DNA of 64,000 nucleotides, taken from positions 1-64,000 of the forward strand of contig NZ_BMRE01000011.1 in the NCBI RefSeq assembly GCF_014648475.1. The letters run 5' to 3'. This DNA is from Lentzea flava (GTDB taxonomy: Bacteria > Actinomycetota > Actinomycetes > Mycobacteriales > Pseudonocardiaceae). Numbering within the stretch: the stretch's first letter is position 1; every line of letters starts with the position of its first letter. Made by a program: the position numbers and the translations under genes. Below, piece after piece: positions 50,586 through 59,211 of the stretch. Below the pieces are notes generated by a model, which searched no databases, was not told where the DNA came from, and was given only the letters and a program-made list of their open reading frames with translations.

Positions 50586-53500
50586 TCAGCCCGCGATCTT
50601 GTAGGCGCGGATGATCGTCACCTCGCCGGTGTTGCCCGCGGCGTCCGCCGTCTTGGCGCGCAGCGACGCGAACTTCGCACCGTTCGGGTGCTTCACGATC
50701 GCCCTGTCGCCCGCGACCGGGATCTGCTGCCAGGTCGCGCCGTCGTCGAAGGAGACCTCGACGGTGACGCGCTTGACCTTCGGCGTGTTCTGCTGCTGCT
50801 CCACCTTCAGCGGGACGACGAGCACCCGGCCGTGGGCGGTGTCCTGGTCGTCGAGCCTCGGCAGGAAGCGGACCACCGTGAGCGGCAGGTGCGTCACGTC
50901 GGTCGTGTGCTTGGCCTTGAACGTCCAGGCACCACTCACCTTCGTGGACACCTCGGCGGAGCGGCTGTGCTCCATCTCCGCCCGGTAGGAACCTTCCGCG
51001 GCAGGAACGTCGAAGATCGCGCCCGGCTGCGGCTGCTCGCCGAGCTTGGTGCCGTTGTGGAACAACGTGGTCTTCGCCGTTCCGGTGCCGGCCCGGCCCT
51101 CACCGCCGTTGCTGTCGGTGAAGAGCGGGACCCTGACCGCGATCTGGTCCTCGAGCCGCGCGAGGCCGAAGCCGGGAGCCGACGGGACGGACGGGCCGAG
51201 GACGGCCCTGCCGAACGCCTGCGCGTACTTCCTGCCGCCCTGGAAGGACTTCGCCGGCGTCTCCGTGGAGTACTCGCGGGTGTCGTCAGCGGTGCTGCGG
51301 TCGTAGATCCAGCTCCACTTGCCGCCCGTGGTGCTGACGAAGTCGACAGCGTGGCCGTTGTCGGGCACCGGGGTGTACCAGCCGAAGCCGCCGCTGCCGT
51401 CGGTCGGGTGCGGCATCACCGCGACGCCGTGGCGGTAGCCCTCACCCGCCGGGCGGAAGGTGCTCGTCATCTCGGCGAGCTCGGCCGGCTTGGCGGTGCG
51501 CTCGAACCCGGTGGGCATGCCGTGTTCGGTCCACATCAGGCGGTAGCTCACCGGCGTCTTCTCGTCGCGGGGCGTGCCCTGGAACTGCTCGGCGATCGTC
51601 GTCGAGAAGCCCGGTGCGACCGGTCCGAGCTGTGCGGTGAGCACGTTGCCCGCCAGGCCGCCGAAGAACGCCCAGCCCGAGCCGAACGGCTGGCCCGCCA
51701 CCTTCGTGCTGTAGCTGACCGTGCCGATCATGCCCTTGGCGGCGGCGTCCGGCGTCTTGAGCGCGACCGGCTTGGCCTTGCGCCCGTCGACCGTGATCGT
51801 CGCCTTCCCGTCCACCACGAACCTGGGCTGCACCAGGAACAGGACCTTGTTGTCCTGCGTGAGGATCGGGCTGTCCACGATGTACTCGCCCTTGGGCAGG
51901 CGAACGTTCCTCGCCTGGCCCGCGTAGTACTTGCCGGTCCTGGTGTTGACGAACGTCGTGCCGTGCTCGGCCGCCGGGTTGCCGTCCGGGCCGAGCACCG
52001 AGACGCCGACGTCGTAGCTCTCGACCTCGCGGTTGACGCTGATCAGGGTGCGCTGGCCGTTCGAGGCGACGACCGCGCCGCTGTAGGCGCCGTCGGCCGC
52101 GTTCACCCTGGTGTCAGCGGTGATCGTGGCCTTGGCCTCGCCGCCGGCGGGAACCGTGAGCTTCGCCGGGGACACCGAGAACAGACCGGAGGGCGAGGGC
52201 TTGCCGTCCGGTCCGGTGACGTCGACGGTCAGGTCGAGCGTCAGCGGGTCCTTGCCGCCGTTGCGGTAGGTGACCTCGCGGACGACCTTCTGGTCGTCGT
52301 CGTGCGGCCACTGCTGCACCCCGAAGTTGATGCTGGCGGGCTCCGAGATCACCTGCTGCGCCAGCATCTTCGGCACGTCCACGCGACCGGTGCCCTGGTC
52401 GAACGGCTTCAGCGCGGGATTGGCCTTCGCCGACGCCATGATCGTCGCCTTGAGCCGCGTGCCGGTCCAGTCCGGGTGCTGCTGCTTGAGCAGCGCGACG
52501 ACACCCGCGACGTGCGGGGTGGCCATCGACGTGCCGGACATCGCGACGTGGCCCTGCGTTCCGGCCTCCGCCGCCACGATGTCGACACCGGGCGCCGTGA
52601 CGTCCGGCTTCACCCCGCCGTCCGCGGCAGGACCACGGCTGGAGAACGACGCGATGCCGTCGTTGCGGTCCACGGCACCCACGGTCAGCGCGGACTCGGC
52701 GCTACCGGGCGAACCGATCGTCTCCGGCCGGCCCGAGTTGCCCGCCGCGATCACGAACAGCGCGCCGGTCTGCGCGGAGATCCGGTTGACGGCCTCCTCG
52801 ATCGGGTCGATCTCCGGGGTGTCACCGCCGCCCAGGCTCATGTTGATGACGTGCGCGCCCTGCTCGGCCGCCCACTGCATGCCACCGAGGATCGCCGACT
52901 CGGTGCAACCGCCCGGCTGGCAGACCTTGCCGTCGAGGATCTCGGCGTCCGGCGCGACACCGCGGTACTTCTCGCCCTTGCTGGCGATCGTCGACGCGAC
53001 GTGCGTGCCGTGACCGACCTCGTCGGTGTTGTCCGGCGAGGTGGTGAAGTTCTTCTCGGCGACCTGCCTGCCCTGCAGGTCCGGGTGCTTCTCGTCGACC
53101 CCCGTGTCGAGCACGGCGACCTTCACGCCCTTGCCGGTGACACCGGCCTGCCACGCCTCGGGCGCCCCGATCTGCTTGGTGCTGCGGTCGAGCGCCACCT
53201 TGCGGACGCCGTCGAGCCACACCTTCTCGACCGCGCCGCCGCGCAGCGACTCCCAGGCACTGCCGGACTTCGCGGCCGTGCCCGTCACCAGGTCGGCCAC
53301 GGACCCCTTGGCGCTCAACGCGTTGACGCCCGATCGCGCGCCCGCCGCCGGCCGCACGATCACAGGGACGTTGTCGCGGCGCGCGTCGTCGTAGCCGAAC
53401 TCCACCAACGACGTCACGTCGAACAACCGCGGGTCGAGCTTTCCGCCGGACACCAACCCGACCGCGTCCGCGGGGACCACGTGCTGATGCCCGTTCTGCG

Positions 53501-53729
53501 TGAAGGTGCGCACGGCGAGCGTCTCCCGGCCCGGCCCCGGCACGTACCGCACGACCCGGTTGCCTGCCAGCTCCACCCGGTCACCGGTGATCAGCGTGAC
53601 GCTCTGGCCGTTCTGCCCCGATGCCGCCTCCTCCGCGTGCGCGACAGCCGCCGTCACCGCGGTGACGAGACCTGCCGACAACGCGAGCGCCGTGATCCCC
53701 CGACGGGCACCTCGCTGTCCTGCTCTCAC
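50586..53729 (-). CDS. large secreted S8 subtilisin-like protease
   Basis: A 1047-aa exported serine protease. Signal peptide with a long basic start (about 1-33, ending AHA), propeptide to about 185, and the S8 catalytic domain with Asp208 (VLDTGVD), His240 (GHGTHVAS) and Ser401 (SGTSMATPH), plus the oxyanion Asn in AAGNSG. The large C-terminal half (about 430-1047) is a chain of beta domains without recognisable catalysis, ending in a fibronectin-like repeat (VEVSFDDGATWQQIPV). The GTG at 53729 has GGAGG six bases upstream. Stand-alone, ending at a hairpin. Confidence 0.93.
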   Translation of the reverse strand: MRAGQRGARRGITALALSAGLVTAVTAAVAHAEEAASGQNGQSVTLITGDRVELAGNRVVRYVPGPGRETLAVRTFTQNGHQHVVPADAVGLVSGGKLDPRLFDVTSLVEFGYDDARRDNVPVIVRPAAGARSGVNALSAKGSVADLVTGTAAKSGSAWESLRGGAVEKVWLDGVRKVALDRSTKQIGAPEAWQAGVTGKGVKVAVLDTGVDEKHPDLQGRQVAEKNFTTSPDNTDEVGHGTHVASTIASKGEKYRGVAPDAEILDGKVCQPGGCTESAILGGMQWAAEQGAHVINMSLGGGDTPEIDPIEEAVNRISAQTGALFVIAAGNSGRPETIGSPGSAESALTVGAVDRNDGIASFSSRGPAADGGVKPDVTAPGVDIVAAEAGTQGHVAMSGTSMATPHVAGVVALLKQQHPDWTGTRLKATIMASAKANPALKPFDQGTGRVDVPKMLAQQVISEPASINFGVQQWPHDDDQKVVREVTYRNGGKDPLTLDLTVDVTGPDGKPSPSGLFSVSPAKLTVPAGGEAKATITADTRVNAADGAYSGAVVASNGQRTLISVNREVESYDVGVSVLGPDGNPAAEHGTTFVNTRTGKYYAGQARNVRLPKGEYIVDSPILTQDNKVLFLVQPRFVVDGKATITVDGRKAKPVALKTPDAAAKGMIGTVSYSTKVAGQPFGSGWAFFGGLAGNVLTAQLGPVAPGFSTTIAEQFQGTPRDEKTPVSYRLMWTEHGMPTGFERTAKPAELAEMTSTFRPAGEGYRHGVAVMPHPTDGSGGFGWYTPVPDNGHAVDFVSTTGGKWSWIYDRSTADDTREYSTETPAKSFQGGRKYAQAFGRAVLGPSVPSAPGFGLARLEDQIAVRVPLFTDSNGGEGRAGTGTAKTTLFHNGTKLGEQPQPGAIFDVPAAEGSYRAEMEHSRSAEVSTKVSGAWTFKAKHTTDVTHLPLTVVRFLPRLDDQDTAHGRVLVVPLKVEQQQNTPKVKRVTVEVSFDDGATWQQIPVAGDRAIVKHPNGAKFASLRAKTADAAGNTGEVTIIRAYKIAG

Positions 53730-53971
53730 TGGGTACCTCCAGTGCTCGATGAGGTGTTGCCCGAGTGACCGTAGGGACACCGAGCGTCACCACACCTCCC
53801 TCTGAGGGCCCGAGGTGCTGCCGCGGAACTCATCCCGCAGACGTACGCGGACTGGCCGATCGACTGGTTGACATTCCCGCCGCGCATTCGGCGTTGAGTC
53901 GTGATCGTCCATCATGCACACTGCGTCCTGCCGCCATCTGGACGCGGCACTGGGGGAAGGTCGCTCTGATC

Positions 53972-55477
53972 ATGCGTGTTTCGCTGCGTGCTGCCATCGC
54001 GGTCGCGCTGCTCGTCGGTTTCTACGTGATCGCCTCCGCGTTGATCGGCGGACTCCTGGCACTGGAGACGTACGCCCTGATCAACCGGCCGTTCGTCGGC
54101 CTGAAGCTGGCGCTGTTCGTCGTGCCGGTGGTGTTCGCGCTGGTCAAGGGCCTGGTCTCGCTGGAGCGCCGCGAGCAGGACGAGGTGCCCGGCACCCTCG
54201 TCACGCCCGCGGACCAACCCGCGCTCTGGGACCTCGTCCGCCGCCTGGCCGCCGACCTCGGCACCCGCCCGCCGGACGAGATCCGGATCCTCGCCGCGGT
54301 GAACGCCGGTGTCGCCGAGGACACCCGGTTCCTGGGTCTGCGCGTGCTGAAGCGCAGGATGTTCATCGGTGCCCCTCTGCTCACCTCCATGACCGAAAAG
54401 CAGCTCATCGCCGTGATCGCCCACGAGCTCGGGCACTACGCCAACAAGGACACGCGCCTCGCCGGCGTCGTCGTCTCCGGCCGCGCCGCCATGCTGCGCG
54501 CCGGCTCCCACATGAACGCCGAACACTGGTTCCAGCGCCTGATCGTCAAGCTGTTCCAGGGCTACGCCAAGCTGTACCTCCGCGTCTCCCAGGCCATCAG
54601 CCGCCGCCAGGAGTTCGCGGCCGACCGCTTCTCGGCCCAGCTGGCCGGTTCGTCGGCCGCCTCGTCCGCACTGCGCGAACTGCCGGTGATCGACGCGGCG
54701 TGGGACCTCTTCACCGACCGCCACCTGACCGTCGCCTGGGACCTCGGCTACCTCCCCACGACGTTCTTCGACGGCTTCGCCCGCCTGCGCACCTCCCCGG
54801 AACTCCACGAGCAGCTGGAGCAGATCCGCCAGCACCCGTCCGACCCGGACCGCGGCCCGTACGACTCGCACCCCCCGCTGCAGGACCGCATCGCCGCCAT
54901 CGACGCCCTGGCCCTGGAACCCGAGTCCGGCTGGGGCGACCGCCCCGCCGTCGAACTGCTCACCGACCCGATGCCGCTGCTGGACTCCGCCGTGATGAAC
55001 TCGCTGAAGTCCGAGGCCCACACCAAGCAACGCGTCGACTGGGCCACGCTCAGCCACATCGGCGCCCGAGCCCGCGTGGTGCACGGCACCGAACGCCTCC
55101 TGAACGCGGCCGCCGCGGCGATGAACCAGCCGCCCTCACTGACGACCGTCCTCAACGCCCTCGACGCCGGCCGGCTCGCCGACCTGGGCTCCTCCACGCC
55201 GGGCAGCAAGGACGCCGGCGTGCGCGCCCGCCGCGAAATGGCCCGCGGCGAGGTCCTGCCCGAACTCTCGGCGCTGGTGGCGCTCGCCTTCTCCGACGCG
55301 GGCCTGGCGCGCTGGGAGCTGGACTGGCTGGGACGAACGACATTCGTCACCTCCTCTGACGACTTCGACATGGCCGACCGCCTGGACGCCGCGGTCTCCG
55401 ACAACGGCAACACCGAGGGCCTGCGCGCCGCACTGGCCACGGCCGGTGTGGCCCCCGACTACCGCCCGGCGCACTGA
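53972..55477 (+). CDS. M48-family membrane metallopeptidase
   Basis: A 501-aa HtpX/Ste24-like zinc protease. Two N-terminal membrane helices (about 8-30 and 43-60) precede the catalytic HELGH (151-155) and the third ligand Glu in RRQEFAADRFSA. The C-terminal 200 residues are helical and extend beyond typical HtpX length (about 290 aa). The ATG at 53972 was chosen because the frame upstream of it is not membrane-protein-like; GGAAGG lies rather far upstream. Probably degrades or trims misfolded membrane proteins. Followed by a helical protein that may be its partner. Confidence 0.9.
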   Translation: MRVSLRAAIAVALLVGFYVIASALIGGLLALETYALINRPFVGLKLALFVVPVVFALVKGLVSLERREQDEVPGTLVTPADQPALWDLVRRLAADLGTRPPDEIRILAAVNAGVAEDTRFLGLRVLKRRMFIGAPLLTSMTEKQLIAVIAHELGHYANKDTRLAGVVVSGRAAMLRAGSHMNAEHWFQRLIVKLFQGYAKLYLRVSQAISRRQEFAADRFSAQLAGSSAASSALRELPVIDAAWDLFTDRHLTVAWDLGYLPTTFFDGFARLRTSPELHEQLEQIRQHPSDPDRGPYDSHPPLQDRIAAIDALALEPESGWGDRPAVELLTDPMPLLDSAVMNSLKSEAHTKQRVDWATLSHIGARARVVHGTERLLNAAAAAMNQPPSLTTVLNALDAGRLADLGSSTPGSKDAGVRARREMARGEVLPELSALVALAFSDAGLARWELDWLGRTTFVTSSDDFDMADRLDAAVSDNGNTEGLRAALATAGVAPDYRPAH

Positions 55478-55550
55478 CCTCGCACGCCCTTACCTCGCGC
55501 GCACCCCGACTTCGCGTGCCCGACCTCGCGTGCCCTGGCTTCGCGTGCTT
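55476..55550. repeat. degenerate CTCGCGTGC tandem repeats
   Basis: Five units of about 13-18 bp share the core C-T/C-TCGCGTGC, beginning at the M48 stop codon and running to the ribosome-binding site of the next gene. Units start at 55476, 55490, 55508, 55522 and 55538. Confidence 0.7.
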
Positions 55551-55566
55551 CGACTGGAGATATCTC

Positions 55567-56661
55567 GTGGTGCTTTCCCTTCTCTTCAAGCCCAAGGAAC
55601 TCGTCGCCGTCATCCGCCTGATGCGCGAGGCCAAGCGCCGGGGCGTGGAGATCGACCAACTCCCGCCCGACGTGGTGGCGGCCCACGTCCTGCCCAAAAC
55701 CCACCCCGAGCGCTACGGCCTGGTCCCCGACGCCGAGGTGACCTCCACGTCCCCGATCGAGGACCTCGCCCTCGCCGCCGTGAAGGACGACGTCCGCGCC
55801 GGCAACTGGGAGAACGCCGCCGACCTCGTCACCGCCACCCTCGGCGACTGGGACCGCCGCCAACGCGTGGTGTGGGCCCTGGCCGACCTCGCTGCCAAGG
55901 ACGACACCTGGATGTCGGCCTGGCAGGCCGCACGCCCCGGCGACCCGCACTGGGTCGTGGTGCACGCGATGTCCCTCGTGGCCCTGGCCTGGGACATCCG
56001 CGGCAGCGCTGTCGCCTCCGAAACCACGCGCGAGCAGTTCGAGGGCTTCCACCGCGTGCTGTTCGAGGCCCGCGAGGCCGCGACGGTGGCGGCCGCCGTC
56101 CTGCCGGAGGACCCGACCCCGTGGAACACGACGCTGACCCTCGCGCGCGGCCTGCAGATGCCGCACGACGAGTTCCGCGCCGTGTGGGCCGAGCTGATCG
56201 CCCGGGATCCGTTGCACCACAACGGACATCAGCAGGCCCTGCAGTACTGGTGCCGCAAGTGGCGCGGGTCCGACGAGCTGGCGTTGGAGTTCGCGCTGGA
56301 GGCCGCGGCCAAGTCGCCCAAGTTCCTGGCCTGGCCTCTGCAGGCCGCGTACGAGGCTCAGGACGACGAGATGTGGAGGGCGCCTTCCGTGGTTGCCTCC
56401 TTGGATGCTTTGCTGGATCGGCTGGCGGATGAGGGTGCGGACACCTACGCGCTCCGGGACGACCGCGGGTATGCGGCGTTCGCTTTGATGCAGTTGCAGC
56501 GGTTCGAGGAAGCAGTGGGGCAGTTCCGGGCTCTGGGGGCGTTGGCTGATGCCGGGCCTTGGGACTACTACGAGGAGCCTCGGATCACGTTCCTGGCGCA
56601 GCGCGGGGTTGCGGTTCAGAAGATGGCCAAGGGCAAGGGGGTCAAGGCTCCGGTCCGGTAG
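55567..56661 (+). CDS. helical repeat (TPR-like) protein of unknown function
   Basis: A 364-aa protein, almost wholly alpha-helical. The first 20 residues (SLLFKPKELVAVIRLMREA) are conserved-looking and amphipathic. From about 65 paired helices suggest TPR-like repeats: VRAGNWENAADLVTATLGDWDRR, DEFRAVWAELIARDPLHHNG, QRFEEAVGQFRALGALADAG. No catalytic motif. The GTG (VVLSLLFKP) has GGAG at proper spacing. It begins 89 nt after the M48 gene on the same strand, so a scaffold or regulator of that protease is possible. I do not recognise the family. Confidence 0.78.
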   Translation: MVLSLLFKPKELVAVIRLMREAKRRGVEIDQLPPDVVAAHVLPKTHPERYGLVPDAEVTSTSPIEDLALAAVKDDVRAGNWENAADLVTATLGDWDRRQRVVWALADLAAKDDTWMSAWQAARPGDPHWVVVHAMSLVALAWDIRGSAVASETTREQFEGFHRVLFEAREAATVAAAVLPEDPTPWNTTLTLARGLQMPHDEFRAVWAELIARDPLHHNGHQQALQYWCRKWRGSDELALEFALEAAAKSPKFLAWPLQAAYEAQDDEMWRAPSVVASLDALLDRLADEGADTYALRDDRGYAAFALMQLQRFEEAVGQFRALGALADAGPWDYYEEPRITFLAQRGVAVQKMAKGKGVKAPVR

Positions 56662-56682
56662 GGGGTCTTGGCTCCTTTCTCT

Positions 56683-56990
56683 GGTGTGGGGCGGCGATCG
56701 GGTGTGGGGCGGCGATCGGGTGTGGGGCGGCGATCGGGTGTGGGGGCGACCCTCGGGTGTGGGAGCGATCCTCGGGTGTGGGAGCGATCCTCGGGCGTGA
56801 GGCAGGCGCCCTCGGGTGAGGGTCGGGGCAGGCACCCTCGGGTGTGAGGGTCGGGCAGGCACCCTCGGGCGTGAGGGTCGGGCAGGCACCCTCGGGCGTG
56901 AGGGTCGGGCAGGCACCCTCGGGCGTGAGGGTCGAGCGGGCACCCTCGGGCGTGAGGGTCGGGCAGGCACCCTCGGGCGTGAGGGTGGCT
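56683..56990. repeat. GC-rich minisatellite of 18-, 19- and 27-bp units
   Basis: Three perfect 18-bp copies of GGTGTGGGGCGGCGATCG (56683, 56701 and 56719) are followed by three 19-bp variants (56737, 56756 and 56775), two transition units, and five 27-bp units (starts 56841, 56868, 56895, 56922 and 56949) plus a partial copy. Each 27-bp unit contains ACCCTC...GAGGGT inverted elements able to form a hairpin. All three frames stay open across the 27-bp array because 27 is divisible by three; resulting peptides look like artefacts. The whole 56662-57156 gap has no supported gene. Confidence 0.92.
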
Positions 56991-57156
56991 GCGGGCTTTG
57001 GTGTTGCCAGGCCGCCGCTCGGTGCTGGCAGGCCACCGCCCAGTGCTGCCGGGCTGGGCAACAACAGGCAGACGCCTGTGCACGTGGCTGGCAACACGGA
57101 CGCTGACGCACAGCAGGGATGCGCGCCAGGCCGGTTTTCGGGGTGGGGCAACGGGG

Positions 57157-57816
57157 CTAGCCCACCGCCATCGGCACGCGGGCTGACGGCACCGAGAGCG
57201 GGCGGCGTTCCATCACCGCGCGTTCCAGTTGCCTGGCCGGCGACTCGCCCAGGAGTTTGCGGGCCAGGGCCGTGCCGCGGGTCGGGGCCAGGGCCAGTTC
57301 TGTGCGCAGGGCCTGGGCGCCTACGAAGTGGCTCACCTCCTCCAGGATGGCCTTGGTGTCCGGGATCGACTTGGTGCGGCGGACCGCGTCGATCGCGGCT
57401 CGTTCCAGCGGGGCCACGTGGAGGCCTCGGCGGATCACCGGGCGGGGGAGGCGGTCGGTGTGTTCCACGCGGAGGGCGCCGTAGCCCATGGCTCGGGAGC
57501 GGCGTGGGGCCAGGACGTGGATCGGGCCCAGCATCGGGATCGCGGACTTCATGCCGTGCAGGCAGAGGGCGTCGAAGGCCGTGAGCACGGCGCCTTCGCC
57601 CGCGTACATGAGGGACGCGTGGACCAGCTGGGTGCGGCTGGGGCCTGCTCGGCTCAGGAGCAGGATGCCGGGGAGCAGGCGTTGCCAGGGGCCGCCTGGG
57701 CGGCAGCGGGACTCCACCAGGGGTGCGGTCAGTCCTATGTGGAGCAGGGCTGCCGTCGGGGCTACTCGGTGGTCGAAGAGGGTGCCCAGGGCTTCCAGGT
57801 CGATGGGGTGGCGCAT
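57157..57816 (-). CDS. unknown protein, AbiEi-antitoxin-like layout
   Basis: A 219-aa protein starting at an ATG (MRHPIDLEALGTLF). An N-terminal winged-helix-like part (about 15-65, TAALLHIGLTAPLVESRCRP and WQRLLPGILLL) is followed by an alpha/beta region (VLTAFDALCLHGMKS, GPIHVLAPRRSR, LHVAPLERAAIDAVRR) that recalls AbiEi-type and related actinobacterial proteins. No partner AbiEii nucleotidyltransferase is adjacent, so a toxin-antitoxin role is not supported. No Shine-Dalgarno is visible. Its 3' end lies close to the minisatellite. Confidence 0.7.
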   Translation of the reverse strand: MRHPIDLEALGTLFDHRVAPTAALLHIGLTAPLVESRCRPGGPWQRLLPGILLLSRAGPSRTQLVHASLMYAGEGAVLTAFDALCLHGMKSAIPMLGPIHVLAPRRSRAMGYGALRVEHTDRLPRPVIRRGLHVAPLERAAIDAVRRTKSIPDTKAILEEVSHFVGAQALRTELALAPTRGTALARKLLGESPARQLERAVMERRPLSVPSARVPMAVG

Positions 57817-57901
57817 GGGTCCATGGTGGGGCGGGTGGGGGTGGGGTGGACCTCGGGGACGGGAAGTTGTGGACAACTTGCGGGTTGTGGACAAGTCGCG
57901 A

Positions 57902-59176
57902 TCACTCGGGCTTGGGATCGAACTCGGCTGTCCTTTCCGGACTGTCGCCGAGGAGGGAGGCTGGGCGGACCGCCAGTGAGCCGAAGCGGGAACGGGCCTG
58001 GTCGGCGGCTTGTTCGGCTTCGCGCCAGCCGCGTTCTGGGGCGTCGAAGATCAGTTGCTGGGCGGAGTCGGCGTTGTCAAGTCCCTCTATTCGGACGCCG
58101 ATCAGGCGGACCGCGCCGGGCGGTACCTGGGTGTCGAGGAGGTCGGCCGCGGTGCGGTAGATCTCCTGGGTCACGTCGGTCGCCACGGGCAGCGTGCGCG
58201 AGCGGGTGATCGTCGTGAAGTCGGAGAAGCGGACCTTGATGGACACCGTTCGGCCGTGCAAACCCTTGGCGCGCAAGGAACCCGCCGAGCGTTCGGAGAG
58301 GCGGAGCAGCTCGCGGCGCAACAACGCGCGGTCGTAGTGGTCGACCTCGAAGGTTTCCTCGGCGCCGATCGACTTCTCCCGCGTCACCGGCACCACCGCG
58401 CGTTCGTCGACGCCGGCGGCCAGAGCGTGGAGGTGCTCGGCCAGCGCCACCCCGATCATGCGACGCAGGCGAGGCAGCGGTGTGGCGGCCACGTCCGCGA
58501 CGGTCTCCAGGCCCAGTTCTTCCAGGCGCGCAGCGGTTTTCGCGCCGACGCCCCACAGAGCCGAAACCGGCAGAGGATGCAGGAATTCCAGAGCGGAAGA
58601 AGAAGGCACCACCATCATGCCGTCGGGCTTGCACATGCCAGACGCGAGCTTGGCGAGGAACTTCGTCGACGCCACACCGACCGAACAGGTGACGCCGTGA
58701 TCGGCGAACACCCGGGACCTGATCAGCTCCCCCACACCGCCCGGCGTGAGCCCGAGCCGGCGAAGAGCCCCGCCGACGTCGAGGAAAGCCTCGTCGAGCG
58801 ACAGCGGCTCCACCAGCGGCGTGATGTCGCGGAAGATCGCCATGACGCCGCGCGAGACCTCCTGGTACAGGTCGAACTGCGGCGACAGGTACACGGCGTG
58901 CGGCGCCAGCCGGCGAGCGTGGGCGGTCGGCATCGCGGACCGCACGCCGTACTCGCGAGCCAGGTAGTTGGCGGAGCAGACGACGCCACGGCCACCGACA
59001 CCACCGACCACCACGGGCACCGAAGCGAGCTCGGGGCGTTCGCGGATCTCCACCGACGCGTAGAAGGCGTCCATGTCGACGTGCAGCATCCGGCAGCCCG
59101 TGTCGTCGGGCCAGACGCCATCGCGAGCACGGAACCGATCGCGCAGGCCGCGTGGCAGGTTCGCACTGCGACCCAT
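57902..59176 (-). CDS. dinB: DNA polymerase IV (Y-family)
   Basis: A 424-aa translesion polymerase. Catalytic motifs: MLHVDMDAFYASVEIRE (palm Asp), YSPQ-like PQFDLYQEVSR, and PLSLDEAFLDV (Asp-Glu). A finger/thumb helix-hairpin-helix (LWGVGAKTAARLEELGLETV) and the little-finger domain complete it. The C-terminus (QARSRFGSLAVRPASLLGD) resembles part of the usual tail but no QLxLF clamp motif is obvious. ATG 59176 has AGAGGGG five bases upstream. The SOS box directly before it implies LexA control. Confidence 0.95.
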   Translation of the reverse strand: MGRSANLPRGLRDRFRARDGVWPDDTGCRMLHVDMDAFYASVEIRERPELASVPVVVGGVGGRGVVCSANYLAREYGVRSAMPTAHARRLAPHAVYLSPQFDLYQEVSRGVMAIFRDITPLVEPLSLDEAFLDVGGALRRLGLTPGGVGELIRSRVFADHGVTCSVGVASTKFLAKLASGMCKPDGMMVVPSSSALEFLHPLPVSALWGVGAKTAARLEELGLETVADVAATPLPRLRRMIGVALAEHLHALAAGVDERAVVPVTREKSIGAEETFEVDHYDRALLRRELLRLSERSAGSLRAKGLHGRTVSIKVRFSDFTTITRSRTLPVATDVTQEIYRTAADLLDTQVPPGAVRLIGVRIEGLDNADSAQQLIFDAPERGWREAEQAADQARSRFGSLAVRPASLLGDSPERTAEFDPKPE

Positions 59177-59187
59177 GAACACCCCTC

Positions 59188-59203
59188 TCGAACGTGAGTT
59201 CGA
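59188..59203. promoter_or_regulatory. SOS (LexA) box of dinB
   Basis: TCGAAC-GTGA-GTTCGA is a perfect palindrome in its two 6-bp arms and matches the actinobacterial LexA operator consensus. It starts 12 bases before the dinB start codon, in the 35-bp gap after the amidohydrolase gene. Confidence 0.88.
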
Positions 59204-59211
59204 AATGGATC

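Noticed and set aside
56683..56990. CRISPR array
   Set aside because: Units are contiguous, of 18-27 bp, with no unique spacers and no cas genes.
56642..57584. Repeat-protein genes across the minisatellite on either strand
   Set aside because: Frames stay open only because unit lengths are multiples of three; the peptides are Pro/Thr/Gly low-complexity, no start has a Shine-Dalgarno, and several frames are equally open.
57157..57816. AbiE toxin-antitoxin system
   Set aside because: Only an AbiEi-like layout is seen; no AbiEii nucleotidyltransferase toxin is adjacent.
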